DNA from: Hungatella hathewayi
Lineage (GTDB): Bacteria > Bacillota > Clostridia > Lachnospirales > Lachnospiraceae
Assembly (NCBI GenBank): GCA_025149285.1
Contig: CP102274.1
Coordinates: forward strand, 4,800,001-4,864,000
Reading direction: 5' to 3'
Length of the DNA stretch: 64,000 nt
Program-made: the position numbers and the translations under genes
The notes under the pieces: model-generated
Told to the model about the DNA's origin: nothing
Databases searched by the model: none
What the model saw: only the letters and a program-made list of their open reading frames with translations
Part shown: piece after piece, positions 15,594 to 24,036 of the stretch
How positions within the stretch are numbered: position 1 is the stretch's first letter
How the letters are laid out: each line of letters starts with the position of its first letter

Positions 15594-16478
15594 TCAATCC
15601 GCAGTCCTGTTCTGTATTTTCATCTGGATAAAGGAACAGATGATCACAAACAGTGTCAGTGCTGAGATGATCGCCATCCCGTATCCGGCATTGGAATTCG
15701 TAAATACAGTTTTATACGAATACGTAAGAATCATCTCCGTGGTATAATACCCCGGCCCTCCTTTTGTCATTGTGTATATCAGATCAAAAACTCTGAATAT
15801 ATCTATAAATACTAAAACATAGACAATTGTGATAATTCGTTTCATACACGGGATGGTGACATTTCTGATCACCTGCCACCTGCCTGCTCCGTCCAGCACC
15901 GCGGCTTCGATCAGATCGATGGACACTGACTGGAGACCCGCAAGAAACAGAACGAAATAGACCGGAATCATCTTCCAGAGAGAGGTAAAGGTCACCGCAT
16001 ACAGGGCCGTCTTCGTATTGGTAATCCAGCCTGTAGCCAGCCCTCCCAGTCCCACCGCCTTTAATATCTCGTTTAAAATACCGTACTGCGGATTATAGAT
16101 CCACTTCCAGAGAAACACGGTTACAATCGTCGGTATCATAGCCGGCAGGTATGTTACAGTCCTCCAGAAGGACTTTTTCCTCGTGAAATTCTCAACCAGA
16201 TAGGCGACGGCAAATGCGGCCACCGGAACGACGATCAGGGTGATAATTCCATATTTAATGTTGTTGAGAACCGATACTCTTAAGATGCTGTCATACAACA
16301 GATTCACATAATTCTTAAATCCCGTAAACTGCGCGTCCGCCAGATTCACAATGCCGTTCCAGTTGGTAAAGCTGATATAGAATCCCAAAAATACGGGAAA
16401 TATCCAGAACACGGTGTACACGGCCAGCGCAGGAAGAGAAAACATTAGAAAATATTTTCGGTTCCTTCTCTCTTTCAT
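15594..16478 (-). CDS. Carbohydrate ABC transporter permease, MalF type
   Basis: A 294-residue permease starting MKERRNRKYFLMFSLPAL with six helices and the EAA-loop motif EAAVLDGAGRWQ. The stretch YISFTNWNG after helix 1 is characteristic. There is no clear Shine-Dalgarno sequence before the ATG at 16478. The gene is separated from its binding-protein gene by a 473-base gap that appears to hold an insertion-sequence remnant, so the two may no longer be on one simple transcript. Confidence 0.92.
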   Translation of the reverse strand: MKERRNRKYFLMFSLPALAVYTVFWIFPVFLGFYISFTNWNGIVNLADAQFTGFKNYVNLLYDSILRVSVLNNIKYGIITLIVVPVAAFAVAYLVENFTRKKSFWRTVTYLPAMIPTIVTVFLWKWIYNPQYGILNEILKAVGLGGLATGWITNTKTALYAVTFTSLWKMIPVYFVLFLAGLQSVSIDLIEAAVLDGAGRWQVIRNVTIPCMKRIITIVYVLVFIDIFRVFDLIYTMTKGGPGYYTTEMILTYSYKTVFTNSNAGYGMAIISALTLFVIICSFIQMKIQNRTAD

Positions 16479-16571
16479 AAAGTGTACTTGAAGACTCAGC
16501 TTTAGACATGAGAGGAATTATGCCCCTCTTAACTCCTTTGTGAGCTCCTTCTCCTTTTTAATAATTTTCAA

Positions 16572-16820
16572 TTGCTCAAATATTCGCTTGCATTTTACTC
16601 TATTATTCAGTATAATATACTCATATTCAAAGTTAAGCTAGGAAGAAAACCGTTATGTAATCGCAGAGAAACACCTGATTACAAAGGCACTTATCTCGAC
16701 CCTTCCAGTGCAATATATGTTGTACTGGTTTTAAGAAAGGAGCCGGATGTATGAATCCGGCCCCTCAATTTAACTAGAAAGTGAAGATTCCCCCACATCT
16801 ACAGGCGGAAGGGTAAATCG
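16572..16820 (+). mobile_element. Possible 3-prime remnant of an IS200/IS605-type (TnpB) element
   Basis: The 473-base gap between a binding-protein gene and its permease holds no intact gene. A plus-strand frame ending at 16754 finishes RRETPDYKG...LVLRKEPDV, which resembles TnpB-type C-termini. The frame is followed by GCCGGAT/ATCCGGC (7-bp stem over the stop) and by GTGAAGATTCCCCCAC, a right-end motif of the kind these elements often carry, with a degenerate partner GGCGGAAGGGTAAATC. The rest of the gap to 16951 has CCCCCACTGACATGAGG and no feature I can name. The assignment rests on resemblance only. Confidence 0.28.
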
Positions 16821-16951
16821 CCAAAACAAGTTTAACGGTAGTGGCGGGCGGAGAGAAATCGGTATCCCCCACTGACATGAGGTCAAACTACACATCTCTA
16901 AAAGGTGTGGCCGCACTCTGTGAAATTACCGAACGTGGATTGAAACAAACG

Positions 16952-18319
16952 CTATTTCTGAGCCTGCTCCTCTTCCCAGATCTTCTGGACATGATCCAGC
17001 ACACCGGCCGGAGTCTGATTTCCCTGAATCATCTCCTGGATGCCCTTGATCATATTATCCAGTACCTTGGAGGACACCATGTCCAGAAGGTAGAAGGAAT
17101 CTGCGGTTCCCGCGCCCTTTAACTGCTCTGCCGCTGTAAGGAGAGCCGGATGGGTAAGACCTGCGTTCCATTCGTCCACATTGACTATTTTTCCTAATTC
17201 TGTTACATCACTCTTCTGAACCTTTTCACCAAATAAGAATGCCAGTGCCTCCTCGGCTGCCTCCTGATTTTTCACGTTTGCCGGGATACACCACATGCTG
17301 CCCCAGGTAACCGACACACTCGTCTTTGGATTCTCTACAAAATCCATTTTTTCAATGATATTGTACTCGAAATCGTCTTCCTTCGAAGAATCGATAGCCG
17401 ATGCCATGCCCGTGTGAGCCGTGTACATACCGGCCTTTCCCATAACAAACTCGGCAATCGCATCATCGTCGGAAATATAGTCGGCGCTGGACTTATCGAT
17501 TACGCCGCTCTTAACCATCTCATCGACAATCGTCATTGCTTCCACCATAGAAGGATCGTTGTATTTCGCCTCATTATTATAGGCTTTGATCAGCAGGTCC
17601 GTCCCCACAAGCTGAGCCTGTACCTTAGCCAGGAGATCCGGAGCACACCAGTTTCCTCCGCCGGTCACAATCGCTTTGTAGCCATTGTCATTTAAAGTCT
17701 TCGCGGCATTTGTAAGTTCCTCGAGATTTGCAGGCTCTTCAATTCCCAGCTCCGCAAACAGCTTCGTATTATAGAAGATACAGCTTGTATTTGCAAAATC
17801 CGGGATTCCGTACACGCCATTTTCCGGATTATTGAGCGGGCCTGCCCATGCAAGCGCGCCTTTGTTGTAATTCCAGCCCTCTTTTCCGAGGAAACCGGTC
17901 AGTTCCATGAGCTGTCCATTGGCGGAATATTCGTTGAAGGTCGTCTTCATCAGCTGTACAATCTCCGGCGGATTATCCCCCATCAGCTCCGCCTTCACCT
18001 TGTCGTCATAGCCCTCTGAACCGTAAAATTCCAGATTGATCTTAACCGGATTGCTGTCATCTGCATTGTACTCGTCCACAAGAACGGGCCAGTTGGAAAT
18101 CTGGCTCTCCGACCATTTAATCAGAACTCTCACTTCCGGTCTCTCCGCCGGCTTCTCACTCTCTGCAGCCGCCTCTGTTACTGCCTCCGTTTCTTTTTTC
18201 TCTGCAGCCGTCGTCGTCTCTTCCTTCGCAGCAGGTGCAGACCCGGTCGATCCGCAGCCAGTCAGTGCTGTAAATGCCAGTGCTGCTGTCATAACAAGTG
18301 CCAGTGTCTTTTTCTTCAT
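16952..18319 (-). CDS. Sugar ABC transporter substrate-binding lipoprotein
   Basis: A 455-residue family 1 solute-binding protein. Signal helix and lipobox ALTGC place the lipidated cysteine at residue 22, followed by an Ala/Glu/Thr-rich tether to about residue 60. The binding domain contains the typical DFANTSCIFYNTKLFAELG segment and a Trp-rich C-terminal lobe (VTWGSMWCIPANV). GGAGGAGAAGG lies just before the ATG. It is divergent from an AraC-type regulator, which probably senses the same sugar, and upstream of the two permeases, isomerase, dehydrogenase, GH57-like and radical SAM genes. Confidence 0.93.
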   Translation of the reverse strand: MKKKTLALVMTAALAFTALTGCGSTGSAPAAKEETTTAAEKKETEAVTEAAAESEKPAERPEVRVLIKWSESQISNWPVLVDEYNADDSNPVKINLEFYGSEGYDDKVKAELMGDNPPEIVQLMKTTFNEYSANGQLMELTGFLGKEGWNYNKGALAWAGPLNNPENGVYGIPDFANTSCIFYNTKLFAELGIEEPANLEELTNAAKTLNDNGYKAIVTGGGNWCAPDLLAKVQAQLVGTDLLIKAYNNEAKYNDPSMVEAMTIVDEMVKSGVIDKSSADYISDDDAIAEFVMGKAGMYTAHTGMASAIDSSKEDDFEYNIIEKMDFVENPKTSVSVTWGSMWCIPANVKNQEAAEEALAFLFGEKVQKSDVTELGKIVNVDEWNAGLTHPALLTAAEQLKGAGTADSFYLLDMVSSKVLDNMIKGIQEMIQGNQTPAGVLDHVQKIWEEEQAQK

Positions 18320-18399
18320 TTCCTTCTCCTCCTGTAATCAACATTTTTAATATAGTTCATCAATACCTTTCACCTCATCTGTAGCCTTTTAAAACAAAG

Positions 18400-18411
18400 A
18401 AACCGCGGTTT
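18400..18411. promoter_or_regulatory. AAACCGCGGTTT palindrome in the divergent lipoprotein/AraC intergenic region
   Basis: The 225 bases between the binding-protein gene and the divergent AraC gene are AT-rich apart from this perfect 12-base palindrome, 81 bases before the lipoprotein ATG. It could be an operator. No convincing -35/-10 pair for the lipoprotein operon was found, which would fit an activator-dependent promoter. Confidence 0.35.
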
Positions 18412-18544
18412 ATAGTGCACTCTGTTTACTTTTTATTGATTTACAAACTCATTTTTGTTAATATTATAATATAATAAACATTCATCAAAAACAATATGTT
18501 TTGTTGTATTTTATATAAAAAATGTTGTATGTCAGGAGGAACTT

Positions 18545-19408
18545 ATGCAGAGAAATATGATAGAAATCTTTCGAAAGAATATTTCCGGGGAATCTTCATC
18601 CCTTTCCTTTGGTTATGCCGGCCGGGAACAGTGCATGGGCAGCCACTCCTTCGGCCCAGCCAGGAGGGCCCACTACCTGATTCATTTCATTATAAAAGGA
18701 AAGGGCGTTTTCTTTGCCGATGACAAAAAATACATACTTAAGCAGAGAGACATGTTTTTAATCCGGCCAGGAGAGACAACATTTTACTATGCGGATGAGG
18801 TGGATCCCTGGGAATACGCATGGGTCGCATTCGTTGGAAGTGACGCTGCACAGATTACGGAAAGCTGCGGCTTTGCTTACAGTCCCGTTGCCACCTATCC
18901 CGATTCCCCCGAACTGATTGAATCCATCGACGATATCATCCACCACATGCAGACCGGTGATGAAAACGACTACTACCTTCTTTCCCGGCTGTACAACATT
19001 TTTTACTATCTTTCCAAGCCGGTTATCAACACACAGAATACTTATAAAAATGAGATCGTCCGCCGCACAGTCAACCTAATCCGGAGCAGCTATTTTGAGA
19101 AACTCACCATCCAATGGCTGGCCGACCAGGTCCGGGTTGACAGAACTTATCTTTACCGCCTTTTTAAGGAAGAGGTGGGAATCTGTCCAAAAGAATATCT
19201 GACCCAGTACAGAATCCGCATGGCCACAGTCATGCTGTCCACCACAAACCAGTCAATTAAGGAGATCAGTTACGCCTGCGGCTTTACCGACACCTCCCTT
19301 TTCTCTATCTGCTTTAAAAAATATTTAGGATTTACCCCGCAGCAGTTCCGGAAGATTGATGGCATCCAACAGCTTTCTTTTCAAATGATGGATGAAAAGG
19401 CAAAATGA
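18545..19408 (+). CDS. AraC-family transcriptional regulator with cupin sensor domain
   Basis: A 287-residue regulator. The N-terminal cupin-like ligand domain has the family signature HYLIHFIIKGKGVF and FLIRPGETTFY. The C-terminal AraC domain has two helix-turn-helix units: IQWLADQVRVDRTYLYRLFK and IKEISYACGFTDTSLFSICF. AGGAGG lies five bases before the ATG. It is divergent from the 16952-18319 lipoprotein gene, so it most likely activates that operon when its sugar is present. It is a clear paralogue of the AraC regulator at 35946-36776, sharing the ordered blocks around FGPA, LIHF, KGKG and FLIRPGE. Confidence 0.92.
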   Translation: MQRNMIEIFRKNISGESSSLSFGYAGREQCMGSHSFGPARRAHYLIHFIIKGKGVFFADDKKYILKQRDMFLIRPGETTFYYADEVDPWEYAWVAFVGSDAAQITESCGFAYSPVATYPDSPELIESIDDIIHHMQTGDENDYYLLSRLYNIFYYLSKPVINTQNTYKNEIVRRTVNLIRSSYFEKLTIQWLADQVRVDRTYLYRLFKEEVGICPKEYLTQYRIRMATVMLSTTNQSIKEISYACGFTDTSLFSICFKKYLGFTPQQFRKIDGIQQLSFQMMDEKAK

Positions 19409-19413
19409 ATTAA

Positions 19414-19449
19414 GAGCCGGAAATGGGCATCATCCCCCATTCCCGGCTC
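19414..19449 (-). terminator. Terminator hairpin of the EcsC-YccF operon
   Basis: GAGCCGGGAATGGGG and CCCATTTCCGGCTC pair on the minus strand over the last codons of the EcsC gene, followed by the T-rich TTAATTCATTTT. It also lies just after the convergent AraC stop and may serve both transcripts. Confidence 0.6.
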
Positions 19450-20254
19450 CGCCTTTCGCCGCATACCGATCCTGTAAAAATCTTCTTCTGTACTTAAGCT
19501 CCGCATAATCTGTGATCCGTTTTAGATACACACAGTCCGACAGTCCACCCGCAATCCCGATAATCGGCAGTCCCTGTACAAACTTCATATACAGAAGTTC
19601 CTCCGACAGCCGGTTCGCCGCCTTCCGCATTACCACCTGTTTTTCTTCCAGACTGCCAGTTCCCTCGATCCAGCGGTTAATTCTCTCATTATCCTCAGCC
19701 AGTTCCCCGCCCCGCTCCAACGCGGTCTTTATGATCTCCAGCAGAAACACCTGCTCCCGCCCGGACTCATAGGCATACCCGTAGCTGACTGCAATCTCAT
19801 ATAAACTCTTCAGGATAACGCCTGTAAACAGCGGAATATCCGGTATTCCGATCCCGAAGACTCCGGTGCCGATCCCCTCAACGCCGGAGATCAGCAGGTT
19901 CTTCGCCTTCGTTGCGCCTGCCTGCCTCGAAAACGCTTTTAAATTCTTCCTGCTTTCCTTCAGTTCCGCCGCATAAGCATTCAGTTTCTGCCGGTACTCT
20001 CCGTCTTCCTTCCGGTAAGTCTTCTCAATCACCGTACCGCCCTTTTCAAAAACCAGCTGAAACGCCTTATAAAACGCGGCATCCAGTGTTCCCTTTAACT
20101 GATCCGGCACAATCTGGTCCAGCTTCTGATTGATGGGCGACGGCCCCTTTTCCTTCTGCCGTTCCACGAAACGGGCCTCGCTCCTTTCAAGCGCAGCCCA
20201 TTCCTTTTCCAGCGCCGTCCTCTTTTTCCCCGGCCGCTTTCCCGGAAACTCCAT
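19430..20254 (-). CDS. EcsC family protein
   Basis: A 274-residue protein of the EcsC family (PF12787). The conserved central part is visible as AKNLLISGVEGIGTGVFGIG followed by IPDIPLFTGVILKSLYEIA, a glycine-rich hydrophobic region, and later GLPIIGIAGGLSDCVYLKRI. In Bacillus, EcsC is encoded with the EcsAB transporter, but its biochemical role is not settled. I start it at the ATG at 20254, two bases after the YccF stop; an in-frame extension upstream would run through the yccF gene. It forms a two-gene operon with the YccF protein. Confidence 0.85.
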   Translation of the reverse strand: MEFPGKRPGKKRTALEKEWAALERSEARFVERQKEKGPSPINQKLDQIVPDQLKGTLDAAFYKAFQLVFEKGGTVIEKTYRKEDGEYRQKLNAYAAELKESRKNLKAFSRQAGATKAKNLLISGVEGIGTGVFGIGIPDIPLFTGVILKSLYEIAVSYGYAYESGREQVFLLEIIKTALERGGELAEDNERINRWIEGTGSLEEKQVVMRKAANRLSEELLYMKFVQGLPIIGIAGGLSDCVYLKRITDYAELKYRRRFLQDRYAAKGGAGNGG

Positions 20255-20256
20255 GT

Positions 20257-20616
20257 TTAATACACCTCGCTTCCGAACGGCATCAGTGCCAGCTTCGCCA
20301 GTTTGAACTGCTGAAGCCCGAAAGGAATTCCAATCACCGTAATGCACAGCACCACCCCGATGAGCGCCGATTCGATTGCCAGGGGCAGACCTGATACGAT
20401 GAGCCAGATTAAATTCAAAAGAAATGACCCGGCTCCGCCACCGTACCGTACCTCTTTTCCAAACGGAAAGAAACTGAGCGCGGCAAATTTAAAGCACTGC
20501 ATCCCCACCGGAATGCCAATGATCGTAATACACCACAGGCAGCCGGTAAGCGTCCAGCTCAGTCCGCTTAAAAAGCCGCCGAATATAAACCAGAGTAAAT
20601 TTCCAAGACAACCCAT
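20257..20616 (-). CDS. YccF-domain membrane protein
   Basis: A 119-residue inner-membrane protein with two copies of the YccF motif (PF03733): CITIIGIPVGMQCFKFAALS with SFFPFGKEV, and CITVIGIPFGLQQFKLAKLA with LMPFGSEV. Four hydrophobic segments are predicted. The function of the family is unknown. GAGGG lies about six bases before the ATG. It is directly upstream of the EcsC gene with two bases between them, suggesting a shared membrane-related role. Confidence 0.9.
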   Translation of the reverse strand: MGCLGNLLWFIFGGFLSGLSWTLTGCLWCITIIGIPVGMQCFKFAALSFFPFGKEVRYGGGAGSFLLNLIWLIVSGLPLAIESALIGVVLCITVIGIPFGLQQFKLAKLALMPFGSEVY

Positions 20617-20734
20617 TCTTATCCCTCATTTCATGACTGATCATTCTGTTACTGGTCACTCTATTACACTGTACCATCCCGCCGCACACTCCGCAATCCC
20701 CGGACAACAGCTTTTAGAAAAAAATAAGGGTTCG

Positions 20735-22663
20735 CTAAGAATTCTCTTCGTTTTCCTCACCTGACCATACGAAATACCACTCCATACAGAGTTCATGCCA
20801 GGCGGCAGCCGCTTCCTCATACTGGCGGCAGAGTTCTACATAAGCCGGTTCCATTTCCCACTGGCCGCCGGTCCAGAAATCTTCCGATTCCATCCACTCC
20901 TGCTTCATCGACACCATCGACGCATACAGCTCTCCCGCCCTCTCTCCGGCCGGAATCATTGTTTCTGATACCAGACGGAGCCGCCAGTCGATGTATGCCT
21001 CTTCTGCAGATATTTCCTTAAGCCTGTGGCGTTCCGCCTTTGGAACCGCCCTCATTCCGGCGATCAGTGCCTGTTCCTCCGCCTTCACCTGAGCCGCCAG
21101 GCCGCCTTCTCCCTCCGATTTCCGTTTTCTCTCCAGGTAATGCCCATATCCAAAGGGATAATACATCACCGAATGATTTTCAAAGATCAGAAGCGCGTCC
21201 GCCACCTCGCTTAAAAAATACCGGTCGTGAGAGACGAACAGCAGTGTCCCTGTATATGCGCGGAATGCGGATTCCAGCGTCTCCTTCGCCTGGATATCCA
21301 TGTGATTCGTCGGCTCATCCAGAACCAGAAAATTGGGTCTGCTCTGCAAAAGTTCCGCAAGCACAAGCCTCGCCTTCTCCCCTCCCGAGAGAGAGGAAAC
21401 CGATTTCTGCGCTTCACGCCCTCCAAACAGATACGCCCCCAGAATGCTGCGCGCCTCCTTTTCCGTCAGGGACGGGAATAAGTCATGAAAATGATCCGCC
21501 ACCGTTTTTTCAGATGTCACCTGAGCTGAGAGCTGGTCAAAATACCCCATGGTTATGTTGACTCCAATCGCCATTTCGCCGTCCAGCGGCGGAAGAAAGC
21601 CTGCAACCGTCTTTAAAAATGTCGTTTTTCCCGAGCCGTTTGGCCCCAGGATACCGATTTTCTGCCCACGCCGGATTCGCAAAGTGATCTCCAGCAGCGC
21701 ACGGTCATACCCTACTTTCAAATGTTCCGATTCAAACACCCATTTACTGCCGGTAATGAGCGGCGTCAGTTCCCCGGTAAATATATGGATCTCATCTTCC
21801 TCCGGCTTTTCCACCCGGTTCATCCGTTCCATGGCTTTCTTCTTCGCTCTGGCAAACGAAGCCTTAGACGGCTTGTGTTTAAACCGTTCCACCACGGAAT
21901 TCAGCCGCTCCAGTTCCTCTTTCTGGCTTTCATACGCCTTTTTCTGAAGCCTTATGCGTTTCAGTTTCTGCTCCCTGTATGCAGAATAATTGCCCGCGTA
22001 GCGGGTAAGCTTCCCTCCCGCCAGCTCATAGATCACATCAGCCGTCCGGTCTAAAAAGAAGCGGTCATGGGATACCATTACCACCGCCTTGTCATACTGC
22101 CTCAAATACTCCTCCAGCCACTGTACCGTTTCTAAATCCAAATGATTCGTCGGCTCATCGAGCAGCAGAATATCCGGTTTTTCCAGAAGAAGCCGGATCA
22201 GTGCGATCTTCGTCTGCTCTCCTCCTGAAAAGGAAGACACTTTCTTTTTCTTATCTTCCTTCGAAAATCCAAAACCGGTAAACAGGATATCATACTCCCG
22301 CTCGTACTCGAACCGCTCCCTGTCCCATTCCGAAAAAACGGCGGAACCGTTTTGGCCCGTTCCCGCTCTTTTCGGACACCCTTTTAAGAGTTCTTCCTCC
22401 ACCGTCTCTGATGGATCATCAAAGGGCTGCTGCCTCATCATGCCGACAGTAAGCTTCCTGGATGTCATGATTCCCGGTCCGTTCCGCTTATCGTCCCGGT
22501 CCAGGGTCAGCTCGCCTGCCAAAAGTCTTAAGAGTGTCGTCTTCCCCGCTCCATTCTTCCCGGCAACCGCAATTTTCTCCGTTCCCCGTATTTCAAAATT
22601 AATATGAGACAGAATCGGCACTCCGCCGGCACTCACCGTCCCATCTGTTATCTGGTATAACAT
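20735..22663 (-). CDS. ABC-F family ATPase
   Basis: A 642-residue tandem ABC protein without membrane segments, the plan of ribosome-acting ABC-F factors. First cassette: Walker A GKNGAGKTT, signature SFSGGEQTKIAL, Walker B ILLLDEPTNHLD. A basic coiled-coil linker of about 80 residues (KLKRIRLQKKAYESQK region) follows, then the second cassette with GPNGSGKTT, SLSGGEKARLVL and LVLDEPTNHMD. The C-terminal 110 residues form an extra helical extension with many Glu, Trp and Tyr. I start at 22663 (MLYQIT) because AAAAAGGG precedes it; another ATG six codons upstream lacks a binding site. It could be translational or antibiotic-protective; the subtype cannot be fixed. Confidence 0.9.
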   Translation of the reverse strand: MLYQITDGTVSAGGVPILSHINFEIRGTEKIAVAGKNGAGKTTLLRLLAGELTLDRDDKRNGPGIMTSRKLTVGMMRQQPFDDPSETVEEELLKGCPKRAGTGQNGSAVFSEWDRERFEYEREYDILFTGFGFSKEDKKKKVSSFSGGEQTKIALIRLLLEKPDILLLDEPTNHLDLETVQWLEEYLRQYDKAVVMVSHDRFFLDRTADVIYELAGGKLTRYAGNYSAYREQKLKRIRLQKKAYESQKEELERLNSVVERFKHKPSKASFARAKKKAMERMNRVEKPEEDEIHIFTGELTPLITGSKWVFESEHLKVGYDRALLEITLRIRRGQKIGILGPNGSGKTTFLKTVAGFLPPLDGEMAIGVNITMGYFDQLSAQVTSEKTVADHFHDLFPSLTEKEARSILGAYLFGGREAQKSVSSLSGGEKARLVLAELLQSRPNFLVLDEPTNHMDIQAKETLESAFRAYTGTLLFVSHDRYFLSEVADALLIFENHSVMYYPFGYGHYLERKRKSEGEGGLAAQVKAEEQALIAGMRAVPKAERHRLKEISAEEAYIDWRLRLVSETMIPAGERAGELYASMVSMKQEWMESEDFWTGGQWEMEPAYVELCRQYEEAAAAWHELCMEWYFVWSGEENEENS

Positions 22664-22820
22664 AGCGTTCCCTTTTTCCATTTTATTATTTACGCAGGCA
22701 GCGAGTCAGGCGGACATGCTTAACGATCCGTCTGGCGGCTGCGTTTCTGCCTCTTCATCTTACCACACCAGCTCCCCGGGCGCCATCTCTATTTAAAACC
22801 GTTCCTTTTCTCTTACACAA

Positions 22821-22864
22821 AATCGGAGCCCGGAAGAATCAGTGATTCCTCCAAAGCTCCGATT
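22821..22864 (-). terminator. Intrinsic terminator of the Cys/His-rich protein gene
   Basis: On the minus strand AATCGGAGC pairs with GCTCCGATT, and the inner GGAGGAATC pairs with GATTCTTCC around ACT, giving a long double stem ending in TTTTG. It lies 36 bases after the stop of the gene at 22900-23175. Confidence 0.75.
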
Positions 22865-22899
22865 TTCTGACTTTTTGCTTTTACTCATTGTCCCTGCGG

Positions 22900-23175
22900 T
22901 CAATGACAGCCGTGGCTTCCATGGTTCCCATGATTTCTGTGGTGTCCACTCCGGCTTCCGCTTTCCGTGCCGCAGGTTTCACTGTGATAGGAACACGTTC
23001 CATCCTGGCAGGTTCCGCGATAGATTACTCCATCGTGCTCATGGCAGGCCGCTGTCTCACAGCCTTCCACGGCACACGCCTCATACCGGTCGCAGGCGCG
23101 TGTCGATGCCAGCGCCGGAAACGCCATACTTAATACAACAGCAGATGCAATCATTCCGGTCATTATCTTTTTCAT
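22900..23175 (-). CDS. Small secreted Cys/His-rich protein of unknown function
   Basis: A 91-residue precursor. Residues 1-23 form a clear signal peptide with an ALA cleavage site (MKKIMTGMIASAVVLSMAFP, then ALA). The mature part of about 68 residues has eight cysteines and a His-rich end (GHHRNHGNHGSHGCH), so it probably binds metal or is disulphide-linked outside the cell. GAGGAAA lies seven bases before the ATG, and a strong terminator follows, so it is a real single-gene unit. It is divergent from sigI-rsgI with 141 bases between starts, which makes it a candidate SigI target. I do not recognise the family. Confidence 0.75.
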   Translation of the reverse strand: MKKIMTGMIASAVVLSMAFPALASTRACDRYEACAVEGCETAACHEHDGVIYRGTCQDGTCSYHSETCGTESGSRSGHHRNHGNHGSHGCH

Positions 23176-23264
23176 AAAATCATTTCCTCATTTCATTTTT
23201 ATTCTCGCTTAAAGAATACGAAGGATCTCCGGCAAACCATAGGGTCTGAAAAAATTTTTATTGA

Positions 23265-23293
23265 TTTACACCAGCTGGAAAAAGCTGTACAAT
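23265..23293 (+). promoter_or_regulatory. Sigma-A-type promoter of sigI-rsgI
   Basis: -35 TTTACA (23265-23270), 17-base spacer, -10 TACAAT (23288-23293). The predicted start near 23300 is almost at the ribosome binding site AGGAGG (23304-23309), giving a very short leader. Confidence 0.5.
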
Positions 23294-23316
23294 GGCAGGG
23301 AACAGGAGGTGGAACC

Positions 23317-24036
23317 GTGGATGACATTGAAAACCGTATAAAAAAAGCACAGTCAGACTCTTCTGAACTCGAGCTGCTCATAAGCGACTATCTGCCTCTC
23401 TTAAAAAAACAGGCCGGCGCGGCCGCCTCCGGAATCCTGGAATACGAGGACCGGCTCAGCCTCGCCATGCTGACATTCATCAGCTGTGTTCGCCAGTATA
23501 CGGAAAAGAGAGGCAGCTTCATCTCATTTTTCTCGGTCTGCTTCCATAACCGGATCACGGATGAGATTCGCAGGCAGAACCTGTATTTAAAGAACGTTCA
23601 AACGCTTACTCCCGACTCGGCCGAACTGGAAACCGCGGCCGGTAAAGCTTCATTGGATGCCTACGACAGGGAACAGGAACGTCTCTCCCTCTGTGAAGAG
23701 ATCGACCGCCTTTCCGAAGCCATCGGCGTTTACGGCGTCGCCTGGAAGGATCTTCCCCGCATTTGCCCGAAGCAGCCGCGCGCCAAAGCCACGTGCCGTC
23801 AGGCGGCCGCTGCCGTACTCCTGAACCCGGAATTTCACGCCATGTTTTTCGGCCAGAAGAAGCTCCCGCAGGCACAGCTTGCCTCCGCACTCTTTCTTTC
23901 TCCGAAAACCCTGGAAAAGCACCGAAAATACATTGTAACTCTGATCATCCTCTTATCCGGAGACTATCCCGGAATCAGAGCATTTCTTCCACAATACAGG
24001 GAGGTGATACCGATTGAAGACTGGAATTGTCATTGA
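23317..24036 (+). CDS. sigI: RNA polymerase sigma factor SigI
   Basis: A 239-residue SigI-type alternative sigma factor. The N-terminal half holds the sigma region 2 core (YEDRLSLAMLTFISCVRQYT and RGSFISFFSVCFHNRITDEI) and the C-terminal part the SigI-specific DNA-binding region near LFLSPKTLEKHRKYIVTLII. It starts with GTG at 23317; AGGAGG lies seven bases upstream and no ATG in frame fits. SigI factors in Firmicutes control heat, cell-envelope or polysaccharide-sensing genes. It overlaps rsgI by 23 bases, the usual arrangement with its membrane anti-sigma factor. Confidence 0.9.
   Translation: MDDIENRIKKAQSDSSELELLISDYLPLLKKQAGAAASGILEYEDRLSLAMLTFISCVRQYTEKRGSFISFFSVCFHNRITDEIRRQNLYLKNVQTLTPDSAELETAAGKASLDAYDREQERLSLCEEIDRLSEAIGVYGVAWKDLPRICPKQPRAKATCRQAAAAVLLNPEFHAMFFGQKKLPQAQLASALFLSPKTLEKHRKYIVTLIILLSGDYPGIRAFLPQYREVIPIEDWNCH

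Noticed and set aside
16934..16946. CGTGGATTGAAAC, like the 3-prime end of type I-C CRISPR repeats
   Set aside because: It occurs once, has no matching palindromic half, no spacer-repeat periodicity and no cas gene nearby.
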